A program made the position numbers and the translations under genes. 64,000 bases of DNA from Dokdonella fugitiva (GTDB lineage Bacteria; Pseudomonadota; Gammaproteobacteria; Xanthomonadales; Rhodanobacteraceae), in NCBI RefSeq assembly GCF_014138265.1, contig NZ_JACGXL010000002.1, positions 496,001 to 560,000 on the forward strand. Direction: 5' to 3'. Every line of letters starts with the position of its first letter. Position 1 is the stretch's first letter. The notes beneath the pieces were generated by a model. That model saw only the letters and a list, made by a program, of their open reading frames with translations, had not been told where the DNA came from and did no database searches. Positions 1 through 7,630 of this stretch are shown one piece after another.

Positions 1-21
1 TCGCACGAGGTGCGGCGGTGG

Positions 22-35
22 TTGATCGGGATCAA
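22..35 (+). promoter_or_regulatory. FNR/Anr-type binding site
   Basis: Perfect palindrome TTGAT-CGGG-ATCAA, matching the FNR/Anr consensus TTGAT-N4-ATCAA. A TAGCGT hexamer lies 22 bases downstream (58-63), the spacing expected when an FNR-type activator sits at about -41.5. It points at the small gene starting at 82 and the stress protein at 406. Confidence 0.8.
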
Positions 36-81
36 TCGGTCGGCGGGCGCGCAGCGCTAGCGTGGCAACCGACGAAGGCGA

Positions 82-390
82 GTGGAGACCATCGTGCAGC
101 CTCGACACCCCGCTTGCGCAGCGACCGATCCGGCGGCGACCCGCGTCGCCACGGACCTGCTGTACAACGTCGCGGGCCTGGACGCAGCCATCCTCGATTT
201 CGCCGCCGAGCGCTGGCGCAAGAATCTCGATGCCTTCGCGCGCCTCGTCGCCTGCGGATCACCGCTAGCACTCGTGTTGCTGTCGATCGACCTCGCCACG
301 GAGGCGACCGCCGACGGCTTCGCGTTCGCGCAGCGCCTGTGCGGCGTGCTCGACCCGGCCGTCGTCGACAGCTCGCTCGCCGTGTCCTGA
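82..390 (+). CDS. Small phasin-like hypothetical protein
   Basis: Encodes 102 residues from a GTG start. The sequence from about residue 25 is a run of amphipathic helix with no signal peptide, resembling short phasin-like proteins, but the match is weak and I cannot name a family with confidence. It lies 47 bases after an FNR/Anr-type box and 15 bases before a universal stress protein, so it is probably the first gene of an oxygen-limitation operon. No convincing ribosome binding site precedes the GTG, so the start is uncertain; the 3' two thirds has codon use like its neighbours. Confidence 0.55.
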   Translation: METIVQPRHPACAATDPAATRVATDLLYNVAGLDAAILDFAAERWRKNLDAFARLVACGSPLALVLLSIDLATEATADGFAFAQRLCGVLDPAVVDSSLAVS

Positions 391-405
391 CCCCGGAGAA
401 CGAAC

Positions 406-1230
406 ATGCGTGACATCATGGTCCATACCGGCCGCTACGACGCCTGGAGCACCGGCGTCGAATACGCCGCCGATCTCGCCGCGCGCCTCGACGGCGCGCT
501 CACCGGCGTCTTCGTGCATCCGTCGCCGCTCTACATGATGCCGCCGTACGTGTCGGGCGACGTCGTCCAGGCCGTGTTCGAGACGGCGCGCGAGGTCGAG
601 CGGTCGGCCTACGCCGCGCACGACGCCTTCGCGGCGTGGGCGTCGCGGATCGGCGTTCGACAGGCGTCCTGGCAGGTCGCCGAAGGCCGTACGCCGGAAA
701 CGCTCGCGCACATCGGCAACTGGCACGACCTGCTCGTGCTGGAGCGCAACCCCGCTGTCCCGTGGGGCGCCCCGCCGGACCTCGGCGCGGTCGTGCTCGC
801 CTCGCGGCTGCCGTGCGTCGTGGTGCCCCCGGGTTGCCGCGAAGCCGCGCTCGGCCGCATCGCGATCGCCTGGAACGGCTCGGCGGAGGCGGTACGCGCG
901 CTGCACAGCGCACTGCCGCTCCTGCATCACGCCTCGAACATCGTGCTGCTCGACGGTCCGCGGCGCGCGCCGGAGATCGAAATAGGGTGGCTGCCACCGT
1001 TCGACGTGCAAGCGTGGCTCGCGCGGCACGACGTGCGCGTGGTGGCGAAGCCGATCCTCGCTCCCGACGACCGCGCCGGGGAGGCGATCCTCGCCGCCGC
1101 GGGCGAGGTCGGCGCAGATCTGCTCGTGATGGGCGCGTACGGACGCTCGCGCTTCAGCGAGTGGGCGTTCGGCGGCGCAACACGCACGGTCCTGCACGAA
1201 GCGACGCTGCCCGTGCTCATGCGAAATTGA
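406..1230 (+). CDS. Universal stress protein, tandem-domain type
   Basis: The 274-residue length is about twice a single UspA domain. The N-terminal half is a divergent Usp fold; the C-terminal half ends in the nucleotide-binding signature (GAYGRSRFSEWAFGG followed by T and a hydrophobic last strand, roughly residues 242-274). Such cytosolic proteins bind ATP or partner proteins and support survival under starvation or low oxygen. A GGAG ribosome binding site sits at 393-396. The neighbours and the FNR/Anr box at 22-35 suggest induction under oxygen limitation. Confidence 0.88.
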   Translation: MRDIMVHTGRYDAWSTGVEYAADLAARLDGALTGVFVHPSPLYMMPPYVSGDVVQAVFETAREVERSAYAAHDAFAAWASRIGVRQASWQVAEGRTPETLAHIGNWHDLLVLERNPAVPWGAPPDLGAVVLASRLPCVVVPPGCREAALGRIAIAWNGSAEAVRALHSALPLLHHASNIVLLDGPRRAPEIEIGWLPPFDVQAWLARHDVRVVAKPILAPDDRAGEAILAAAGEVGADLLVMGAYGRSRFSEWAFGGATRTVLHEATLPVLMRN

Positions 1231-1241
1231 GGAGCGAAGCC

Positions 1242-1430
1242 ATGGACCACGCGAACGAAGTACTTCTGCTCGTCGCCGCGCTCGTCGCGGTGCCGTCGCT
1301 CGTTGCCGGCACGATGTACTGGACGCACCGCCGCGGCCTCGGTGTGGTCAAGGGATGGGGTGGGACATTGTTCATCCTGCTGGGCTGGATCGCCGCGCTG
1401 GCGCTGATCCTCTATCGCACCGCACACTGA
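1242..1430 (+). CDS. Small two-helix membrane protein
   Basis: Encodes 62 residues with two predicted membrane helices (about residues 6-25 and 40-58) separated by a basic loop containing HRRG. It starts 11 bases after the stress protein stop with GAGG just upstream (1229-1233), so it is almost certainly co-transcribed with it. It resembles small superinfection-immunity/DUF-type inner-membrane proteins but has no diagnostic motif. Function unknown; membership of the oxygen-limitation operon is inferred from position. Confidence 0.7.
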   Translation: MDHANEVLLLVAALVAVPSLVAGTMYWTHRRGLGVVKGWGGTLFILLGWIAALALILYRTAH

Positions 1431-1464
1431 CGGGCGCGCGCCACGGCGGCGCCCGTCGCGGGAC

Positions 1465-2481
1465 TCAGCGCAGGTCGAACACGACGCGACCGTCGACCTT
1501 GCCCGCCTTGAGGTTCGAGAGCACCACGTTGACGTCCTCGAGCCGCGCCGCGTGCACGCGCGTGCGTACCTTGCCTTCCGCGGCGAACGCGAGTGCCTCG
1601 GCGAGATCGCGGCGCGTGCCGACGATCGAGCCGCGCAGCGTGATGCGTTTGAGCACGACGTCGAACACCGGCGTCGGGAAATGTCCCGGCGGCAGGCCGA
1701 CGAGGCTGATCGTGCCGCGCCGCCGCACGACGGCGAGCGCCTGCTCGAACGCCGGCAAGGAGACGGCCGTCACGAGCACGCCGTGCGCGCCGCCGCCAGT
1801 CGCCTGCAAGGTGCGCGCGACCGCATCCGACGCGGTCGCATCGAGCGCGAGGTCGGCGCCGCATTCGCGTGCGAGCGCGAGCTTGTCCGCGGCGATATCG
1901 AATGCGACGACGTGCAGGCCCATCGCCTTCGCGTACTGGATCGCGACGTGGCCGAGGCCGCCTACGCCGTAGATGGCGATCCATTCGCCCGGCCGCGTCT
2001 CGGTTTCGCGGATGCCCTTGTAGGTGGTCACGCCCGCGCAGAGGATCGGTGCGATCGACAGCGCATCGACGCCTGCCGGCAGTGGCGCGGCGTAGGCGGC
2101 GTTCGCGATCACGTACTCGGCGAATGCGCCGTTCACGCTGTAACCCGTGTTGTGCTGCGCCTCGCACAGCGTCTCCCATCCGGCGTTGCAGTACTCGCAA
2201 TGCCCGCAAGCGTCGTGCAGCCACGGTACGCCGGCGAGGTCGCCTTCGCGCAGGCCCTTCACGCCGCTGCCGAGCGCGGCAACGACACCGACGCCTTCGT
2301 GCCCGGGAATGAACGGCAGCGCCGGCTGCACCGGCCAGTCGCCGTCGGCGGCGTGCAGGTCGGTGTGGCAGACACCGCTCGTCTGCACCTTGAGCAGTAC
2401 CTCACCCGGGCCCGGGCGGGGCGCCGGCAGGTCTTCGATCGCGAGCGGTCGACCGAACGCGCGTACGACGGCGGCTTTCAT
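1465..2481 (-). CDS. adhP: Zinc-dependent alcohol dehydrogenase, AdhP type
   Basis: A 338-residue medium-chain dehydrogenase/reductase that would interconvert primary alcohols and aldehydes with NAD. Visible features: catalytic zinc ligands C38 and H61 (in GHEGVG), the four structural-zinc cysteines at about 92, 95, 98 and 106, and a Rossmann GVGGLGH motif near residue 172. The start at 2481 has GGAG eight bases upstream; an in-frame upstream start would add a basic stretch across the regulatory region. Divergent from the stress protein pair at 2638. The FNR/Anr-type box at 2540-2553 followed by TACGGT (2518-2513) suggests anaerobic induction, fitting a fermentative redox role. Confidence 0.93.
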   Translation of the reverse strand: MKAAVVRAFGRPLAIEDLPAPRPGPGEVLLKVQTSGVCHTDLHAADGDWPVQPALPFIPGHEGVGVVAALGSGVKGLREGDLAGVPWLHDACGHCEYCNAGWETLCEAQHNTGYSVNGAFAEYVIANAAYAAPLPAGVDALSIAPILCAGVTTYKGIRETETRPGEWIAIYGVGGLGHVAIQYAKAMGLHVVAFDIAADKLALARECGADLALDATASDAVARTLQATGGGAHGVLVTAVSLPAFEQALAVVRRRGTISLVGLPPGHFPTPVFDVVLKRITLRGSIVGTRRDLAEALAFAAEGKVRTRVHAARLEDVNVVLSNLKAGKVDGRVVFDLR

Positions 2482-2539
2482 GCGGAGCTCCGGTAACGGA
2501 AAGGACGGATGCACCGTAGCGCGTACGGACGCGCGCACC

Positions 2540-2553
2540 TTGACCGGAATCAA
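2540..2553 (-). promoter_or_regulatory. FNR/Anr-type binding site for adhP
   Basis: TTGAC-CGGA-ATCAA, one mismatch from the FNR/Anr consensus. On the minus strand a TACGGT hexamer starts 21 bases away (2518-2513), giving class II activator geometry for the dehydrogenase gene. Confidence 0.75.
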
Positions 2554-2564
2554 CCGCTCCCGAG

Positions 2565-2578
2565 TTGATGCACATCAA
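2565..2578 (+). promoter_or_regulatory. FNR/Anr-type binding site for usp pair
   Basis: Perfect TTGAT-GCAC-ATCAA. A TACCGT hexamer follows at 2600-2605, 21 bases downstream, and the stress protein start is at 2638. Together with the site at 2540-2553 it forms a back-to-back pair serving divergent genes. Confidence 0.82.
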
Positions 2579-2637
2579 CGAGCCGATCGCGGGACGGCAT
2601 ACCGTCGATGACGAAGACCCATTGCGGAGCCATCGCC

Positions 2638-3075
2638 ATGTTCCAGCGCATTCTCGTTCCGACCGACGGTTCCGACCTGTCGAAGAAGGCGGTGCGAGCC
2701 GCCATCCGCCTCGCTGCATGCACCGGCGCGCACCTCGTCGCGTTCCACGCGATCCCGAAGTTCCGCATGTTCACGCTCGACGCGCAGATGCTCGAGGACA
2801 CTGCGGGGGAATATCGCGTGGCGTCTGTAGCGCGGGCGCGCTCGCTGCTCGCCGGGGTCGCCGCGGAGGCGCGCAAAGCGGGCGTCGCCTGCGACGTCGC
2901 GCACGCGACGAGCGATCAACCCTGGGCGGCGATCATCCGCGAGGCGAAGCGCAAGCGCTGCGATCTCGTCCTGATGGCTTCGCACGGGCGCAAGGGGCTG
3001 CAGGGCGTACTGCTCGGCAGCGAAACCCAGAAGGTGCTCACGCACAGCACGATTCCCGTGCTCGTCTACCGCTGA
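2638..3075 (+). CDS. Universal stress protein, single domain
   Basis: Encodes a 145-residue UspA-family protein. The first strand ILVPTDGS and the C-terminal ATP-binding pattern G-x2-G-x8-9-GS (in SHGRKGLQGVLLGSE, residues about 117-132) are intact, so it should bind nucleotide. The start at 2638 has GGAG at about ten bases and begins right at the first conserved strand; an in-frame start at 2608 adds ten non-conserved residues. It is followed after 14 bases by a close paralogue (3090-3527), suggesting a tandem duplication inside one operon driven from the FNR/Anr box at 2565-2578. Confidence 0.92.
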   Translation: MFQRILVPTDGSDLSKKAVRAAIRLAACTGAHLVAFHAIPKFRMFTLDAQMLEDTAGEYRVASVARARSLLAGVAAEARKAGVACDVAHATSDQPWAAIIREAKRKRCDLVLMASHGRKGLQGVLLGSETQKVLTHSTIPVLVYR

Positions 3076-3089
3076 GTGGAGGCCCCGCC

Positions 3090-3527
3090 GTGTTCGAACA
3101 CATCCTCATTCCGACCGACGGCTCGAGGCTGTCCGAGAAGGCCGTGCGCAAGGGCATCCGCTTCGCCCACGCGATGGGCGCGCGCGTGACCGCATTCCAC
3201 GCGATCCCGAAGTTCCAAGCGAGCGACGTCATGATGGACCTGCTCGGCACGAACCGCGGCGACTACGCAAGAGCGGCGCAGGCGTACTCGAACGAGCGCC
3301 TGCGATTCGTGCAGAAGGCGGCGGCCGCGCTCGACGTGCCGTGCGAAACCCGCCATGCCACGACCGATGATCCCGCCGGAGCGATCATCGAAGCCGCCCA
3401 GGCGAGCGGCTGCGACCTCATTCTGATGGCGTCGCATGGACGTCGCGGTCTAGGCGCGCTGCTGCTCGGCAGCGAGACGCAGAAGGTGCTCACCCACAGC
3501 TCGATCCCCGTGCTCGTATATCGCTGA
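3090..3527 (+). CDS. Universal stress protein, single domain (paralogue)
   Basis: Encodes 145 residues from a GTG start preceded by GTGGAGG (3076-3082). It is strongly similar over its whole length to the preceding stress protein: both contain FHAIPKF near residue 35 and end with SETQKVLTHS-IPVLVYR. The ATP-binding glycine motif (SHGRRGLGALLLGSE) is present. The tandem pair likely forms homo- or heterodimers. Convergent with the P-type ATPase gene, 31 bases away. Confidence 0.92.
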   Translation: MFEHILIPTDGSRLSEKAVRKGIRFAHAMGARVTAFHAIPKFQASDVMMDLLGTNRGDYARAAQAYSNERLRFVQKAAAALDVPCETRHATTDDPAGAIIEAAQASGCDLILMASHGRRGLGALLLGSETQKVLTHSSIPVLVYR

Positions 3528-3558
3528 ATCGCGCATCGCCGCGCCATTCGACGGCTGC

Positions 3559-6096
3559 TCAGGCGTGTCCTGCCGCCGGGGCCGAGGCGCGCGTTCGCGC
3601 GACGAAGAGCGGCACGAGGGCTGCGAGGGGGAGGCCGGCCGCGAGCGCGAGCACACCCGCAGGGGGGGCCTCGAAGCGGAACAGGTGGCCGAGTTGCGGC
3701 AGGCCGAGCGTTGCGGCGAGCACGCTCGCTGTACCGGCAGCGACGATCCAGAACGCGTGATTGCGCTTGTGCAGCAGGCCGCTGCCACGATTGAGCGCGA
3801 TGAGGCCGACGTTGCCGACGACCAGCGCGACGAAGGTCGCGGCGGCGACACCGGCATCCGGGCACCTTAGCGCGCGTGCCGTCGCGTACACGAACGCGGA
3901 AGCCGCGAGCATGAGCGCACCGTCGAGAACGCCGCCGGCGAGCAGGCGCAGCCCGAGCACGGTACGGTGCGGATCGCGCGGCGGTCTACGCATGACGTCG
4001 CCTGCCGCCGGCTCGCGCTCGAACACCAGCGCGCAGGCCGGGTCGATCACGAGCTCGAGAAACACGATGTGGATCGGCCAGAGCACGAGCGGCCCGCCCG
4101 TCAGCAGCGGAAGCAGCGCCATGCCCATGATCGGCACGTGCACCGCGAGGATGTAGCGCATTGCGCGCACGATGTTGTCGTGGATCGTGCGCCCACGGCG
4201 GATGCCACGCACGATCGAAACGAAGTCGTCGTCGAGCAGCACGAGCGCCGCTGCCTCGCGCGCGACGTCGGTGCCGCGCCGGCCCATCGCGATGCCGACG
4301 TCCGCCGCCTTCAAGGCAGGCGCGTCGTTGACGCCGTCACCGGTCATCGCGACGATCTCGCCGCGAGCGCGCAACGCCTCGACAAGGCGCAGCTTGTGCT
4401 CCGGCGTCACGCGGGCGAACACCCGCCGGTGCGCGCAGATGGCCGCGAGTTGCGCGTCGTCGAGTACGGACAGGGCTGCGCCGGCGAGCGGGCCGTCGCC
4501 TACGTCGATGCCGGCCTGCCGCGCGATCGCCGTCGCCGTCTCCGGGAAGTCGCCGGTCAGCATCACCACGTCGATGCCTGCCGCGGTCGCTTCGGCGACG
4601 GCCGCGGCGACGCCCTCGCGCAGCGGATCGGCGAATGCGACGAGGCCGGCTTCGACGAAGGCGAGAGCGTCCTGCCGCTCGGGCAGCGGCAGTGACACGG
4701 GATGCTCGAGCGCCCCGATCGCGATCACGCGAAGGCCGTGCCGCGCGAGCACCGCGACGTCGGCGAGCATGCTTTCGCGACGCGCAGGCGCGAGCCGGCA
4801 CAAGTCGGCGATCGCTTCCGGCGCCCCGCTGCATGCGCCGACGAGCCCAGCGGGCGTACGCCACACTTGGGTGCGCGCGAACAGGCCTGGCATGAGCGGG
4901 TATTCGCGGACGAGCGTACGTTCGCCAGCGCCGGCCCGGGGCGCTGCAGCCTCGACGATCGCGCGCTCCATCGGATCGGTCGGATCGATGCGGCACGCCA
5001 TCAGGGCACGAACGAGCAGGTCGTCGAACTCCGCTCCGATCGGCACGCCGGCCGCGACATCCCATGCCGCCCCGCTCTGGCGCAACGCCGCGATGCGCAT
5101 GCGGTTCTCCGTGAGCGTGCCGGTCTTGTCGACGCACAGGACCGTGATTGCGCCGAGCGTCTCGATCGCCGGAATGCGTCGCGTGAGCACGCGCTCGCGG
5201 GCGAGGCGCCACGCGCCGAGCGCGAGGAACACGGTGAGCACGACCGGGAACTCCTCCGGCACGTTGGCGATCGCGAGCGTGACCCCCGCGAGCAGCGCAT
5301 CGATCCATCCGCCGCGCAGCAGCGCGTACAGCAGCGTCACGCTCGCGCAGAGCCCGAGGCCGGCGGCTGCGAACACGATCACCGCGCGGTCGATCTCGCG
5401 CTGCAGGGTGCTGCGCGGTGGATTGGTGCGCTCGAGCGAAGCGCCGATGCGGCCGACCGCGGTGCGCGCGCCCGTCGCGACGACCTCGGCGAGCGCGTAC
5501 CCGTGCACGACGAGCGTGCCTCGGTACACGTGGTCGTCGCGCGTCGGCGCCGCTTCCGCTTCCGCGCTTGGCGCGCATGTTCCTTTCGGCGCGGGCGACG
5601 CTTCGCCGGTCAGCAATGATTCGTCGATGCCGAGCTGCGTGGCCTCGATCAAGCGCGCATCCGCGGGCACGCGGTCGCCCTCGCCGAGTACGACGACGTC
5701 GCCGGTCACGAGCCGGCGTGCATCGATGCGCACCCGATCACCGTCGCGCAGCACCGACGCCTGCGGCGTCGAGAGATCGCGCAGCGCGTCGAGCGCCCTT
5801 TCCGACTTGCCCGCCTGGCGAAGCGTGATGCCGACGACGACCGCAACGGAGGCGGACAGCACGAGCGCTTCGCCGAGATCACCGAGCACGAGATACAGCG
5901 TCGTGGCGGCACCGAGCAGCAGGAACATCGGCTCCCTCAGCACCGCGAGGGTACGCACGAAGAAGCCGCGGCGACGCGCCGTCGGCAACTCGTTCGCGCC
6001 ATCACGCGCCAGGCGGCGTTCCGCTTCGGCCGTGTCCAGGCCGCCCCGCATCGGTTGGAACGCGATGCGGCCGCGCAGCGCGGGCGCGTCGTTCAT
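3559..6096 (-). CDS. Cation-transporting P-type ATPase
   Basis: An 845-residue inner-membrane pump of the P2/Ca2+-ATPase-like group. In order: cation-ATPase N-terminal domain, TM1-2, actuator domain with TGEAS (about residue 165), TM3-4 with an unusual NVPEEFPVVLT motif in place of the common PEGLP, phosphorylation site DKTGTLT (about residue 320), hinge TGDGVND (about residue 585), and C-terminal membrane helices. Substrate is probably calcium or another divalent cation; the altered M4 motif occurs in related 'PEEFP' transporters but I cannot fix specificity. It is the last gene of an operon with cytochrome b561 (15-base gap) and a DUF190 protein, under the FNR/Anr box at 7104-7117. Confidence 0.92.
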   Translation of the reverse strand: MNDAPALRGRIAFQPMRGGLDTAEAERRLARDGANELPTARRRGFFVRTLAVLREPMFLLLGAATTLYLVLGDLGEALVLSASVAVVVGITLRQAGKSERALDALRDLSTPQASVLRDGDRVRIDARRLVTGDVVVLGEGDRVPADARLIEATQLGIDESLLTGEASPAPKGTCAPSAEAEAAPTRDDHVYRGTLVVHGYALAEVVATGARTAVGRIGASLERTNPPRSTLQREIDRAVIVFAAAGLGLCASVTLLYALLRGGWIDALLAGVTLAIANVPEEFPVVLTVFLALGAWRLARERVLTRRIPAIETLGAITVLCVDKTGTLTENRMRIAALRQSGAAWDVAAGVPIGAEFDDLLVRALMACRIDPTDPMERAIVEAAAPRAGAGERTLVREYPLMPGLFARTQVWRTPAGLVGACSGAPEAIADLCRLAPARRESMLADVAVLARHGLRVIAIGALEHPVSLPLPERQDALAFVEAGLVAFADPLREGVAAAVAEATAAGIDVVMLTGDFPETATAIARQAGIDVGDGPLAGAALSVLDDAQLAAICAHRRVFARVTPEHKLRLVEALRARGEIVAMTGDGVNDAPALKAADVGIAMGRRGTDVAREAAALVLLDDDFVSIVRGIRRGRTIHDNIVRAMRYILAVHVPIMGMALLPLLTGGPLVLWPIHIVFLELVIDPACALVFEREPAAGDVMRRPPRDPHRTVLGLRLLAGGVLDGALMLAASAFVYATARALRCPDAGVAAATFVALVVGNVGLIALNRGSGLLHKRNHAFWIVAAGTASVLAATLGLPQLGHLFRFEAPPAGVLALAAGLPLAALVPLFVARTRASAPAAGHA

Positions 6097-6111
6097 GCGT
6101 CGCTCCCAGTT

Positions 6112-6690
6112 TCAATCTTCCGCGCCGTGCCGTGGCCGGTGCCGCCGTGTGCGTCGCGGCAGCATGCGCGCCAGCGCGTCGTCGCGCAGCAGGTAGTGGT
6201 GCACGAGCGCGGCGCCGGCATGCCCCCCGACGAGCGCGTAACCGGCGGTGGCGACGCCTTCGTGGACCTCCTCGGCGATCTGCGCGAGTGCACGATCGGG
6301 CGGGACGAGCGCGGGCAGCTGGAATGCGCCGAGCGTGATGGCGGTACCTTCGGCGCTGGCCAGCAGCCAGCCGAGCAGCGGCATCGCGATCAGGAACGCG
6401 TACAGCAGCACGTGCATCGCGAGGGCGAGGCGCGCCTGCAGCCGCGACGGCGGCGGCACGATCGCCGGCCGCGGGCCGGTTCGCAAAGCAAGCCGCGCGA
6501 ACACGAGCACGAACACGGCTAGGCCGGCGCATGCGTGCGCCGTGGCCAATCCCGTGCGTTGCGGACCATCTTGGGCGAACAGCTCGCGAGATTCTGCGGT
6601 CGCGTAGGCCGCGACGACGAGCAGGACCATCGCCCAATGCAGCGCGATCGAGGGCGAGCTGTAGTGGTGCGTCTCGTTCTTCCAGTACAT
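6112..6690 (-). CDS. Cytochrome b561 family protein
   Basis: A 192-residue integral membrane protein with four predicted helices and the family's spaced histidines (ALHW at about residue 18, TAHA near 52, AMHV near 91, and GGHAGAALVHH near 155-163) that would bind two b-type hemes. Members move electrons from quinol to acceptors such as superoxide. The start has GAGGAG seven bases upstream. The C-terminal tail is short and very basic (Arg/His-rich). Located between the DUF190 gene and the P-type ATPase with gaps under 20 bases, so one operon. Confidence 0.9.
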   Translation of the reverse strand: MYWKNETHHYSSPSIALHWAMVLLVVAAYATAESRELFAQDGPQRTGLATAHACAGLAVFVLVFARLALRTGPRPAIVPPPSRLQARLALAMHVLLYAFLIAMPLLGWLLASAEGTAITLGAFQLPALVPPDRALAQIAEEVHEGVATAGYALVGGHAGAALVHHYLLRDDALARMLPRRTRRHRPRHGAED

Positions 6691-6708
6691 GCGGTGCTCC
6701 TCGTCCTT

Positions 6709-7032
6709 TCAGGAACGTCCGCCGACGAGACCGAACTCGACGGGCCAGCACACATGGGTGAGTGCGAGTGGTTCGCTCGCGAGCGAATCGATCAGGCGTC
6801 GCGCTTCCTCTTCCGGCAGCACGAACTCGACGAGGAGCGGTTGGCTGCCGGGCAGTTCGCCGAAGCGCGGTTCGTGCAGGCCACCGTGCCGACCGAATCC
6901 GGCGATCGCACGGAAAACCGAACCACCCGCGATACCGATGCTGCGCGCATGCTGGAGCAGCCATTCGTGGCGCGGCGACGCGGATTCGCCCGCGTCGTCG
7001 CAGAAATAGAACCGCAGGCACTGGCCGCGCAT
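6709..7032 (-). CDS. DUF190 family protein (PII-like fold)
   Basis: Encodes 107 residues. The opening GQCLRFYFCDDAGESAS and the later HEWLLQHARSIGIAGGSVFR region match the DUF190 family, small cytosolic proteins with a PII-like ferredoxin fold thought to regulate or sense. The start at 7032 has GAGGA seven bases upstream. It is first in the operon with cytochrome b561 and the ATPase; 72 bases upstream is an FNR/Anr-type box with a GACAAT -10-like hexamer at 7082-7077. Confidence 0.85.
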   Translation of the reverse strand: MRGQCLRFYFCDDAGESASPRHEWLLQHARSIGIAGGSVFRAIAGFGRHGGLHEPRFGELPGSQPLLVEFVLPEEEARRLIDSLASEPLALTHVCWPVEFGLVGGRS

Positions 7033-7103
7033 CGGAGCATTCCTCGGCAGGATTCCGCTTGTGCTGGGACGCACCGATTGTCGACCGTCGCCGCGACGGT
7101 GAC

Positions 7104-7117
7104 TTGATCGGCGTCAA
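7104..7117 (-). promoter_or_regulatory. FNR/Anr-type binding site for DUF190 operon
   Basis: TTGAT-CGGC-GTCAA, one mismatch from consensus. On the minus strand GACAAT (7082-7077) lies 21 bases downstream, the same spacing as the other three sites in this island. Confidence 0.75.
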
Positions 7118-7154
7118 TTACGCGTGGACGACGCCGATGCCGACGCGGAAAGGA

Positions 7155-7182
7155 GGCAGCCTTGGCGGACGCCAGGGCTGCC
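7155..7182 (-). terminator. Hairpin after the M28 protease gene
   Basis: GGCAGCC...GGCTGCC with an inner TGGC/GCCA extension. Read on the minus strand it is followed by a short T/C-rich stretch, so it is a likely terminator for the protease gene ending at 7282. A homologous and stronger hairpin follows the second protease gene at 9593-9620. Confidence 0.55.
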
Positions 7183-7281
7183 ACCATCGCGCAGCAGGTC
7201 GCGACGCGCGTCGCGACCCACTGCATCCGTCCGTGGATCGGGCCAGCCGTATGTCTCTCCTCATCCGGCCGACCCGCAGCA

Positions 7282-7630
7282 TCAGAACGTCACGCTCCAG
7301 CTGTCGATGTAGCCGGTGTCCTGCGCGGCGTTGTCGTTCACGCGCAGCTTCCACGTGCCATTGAGCGCCTCGCTCGACAGGTTGAGCGTCACCGTCTTGT
7401 TGATGTTGTCGGTGCCGCCGCCGGTATGGTTGTGGATGTTGTAGAGCGTGCCGTCGGGCGCGACGAGATCGACCTTGAGGTCGCCGATGTAGGTGTGCAC
7501 GATCGCGACGGTCACCGAGGCGTTGCTGGGTGCATTGCCGCTGCGGCCGGACACGGTGATCGGGCTCTCGACGGTCGCGTTGTCGGCGATCGGATAGTCG
7601 GTCGCGTTGCTGTAGGTCTGCGTGCCGCCG
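7282..7630. repeat. Near-identical repeat, P-domain block (copy 1)
   Basis: Matches 9720-10068 with only a few base differences by eye. It encodes the C-terminal P domain of both proteases, and resemblance continues past the stop codons into the terminator regions. Confidence 0.85.
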
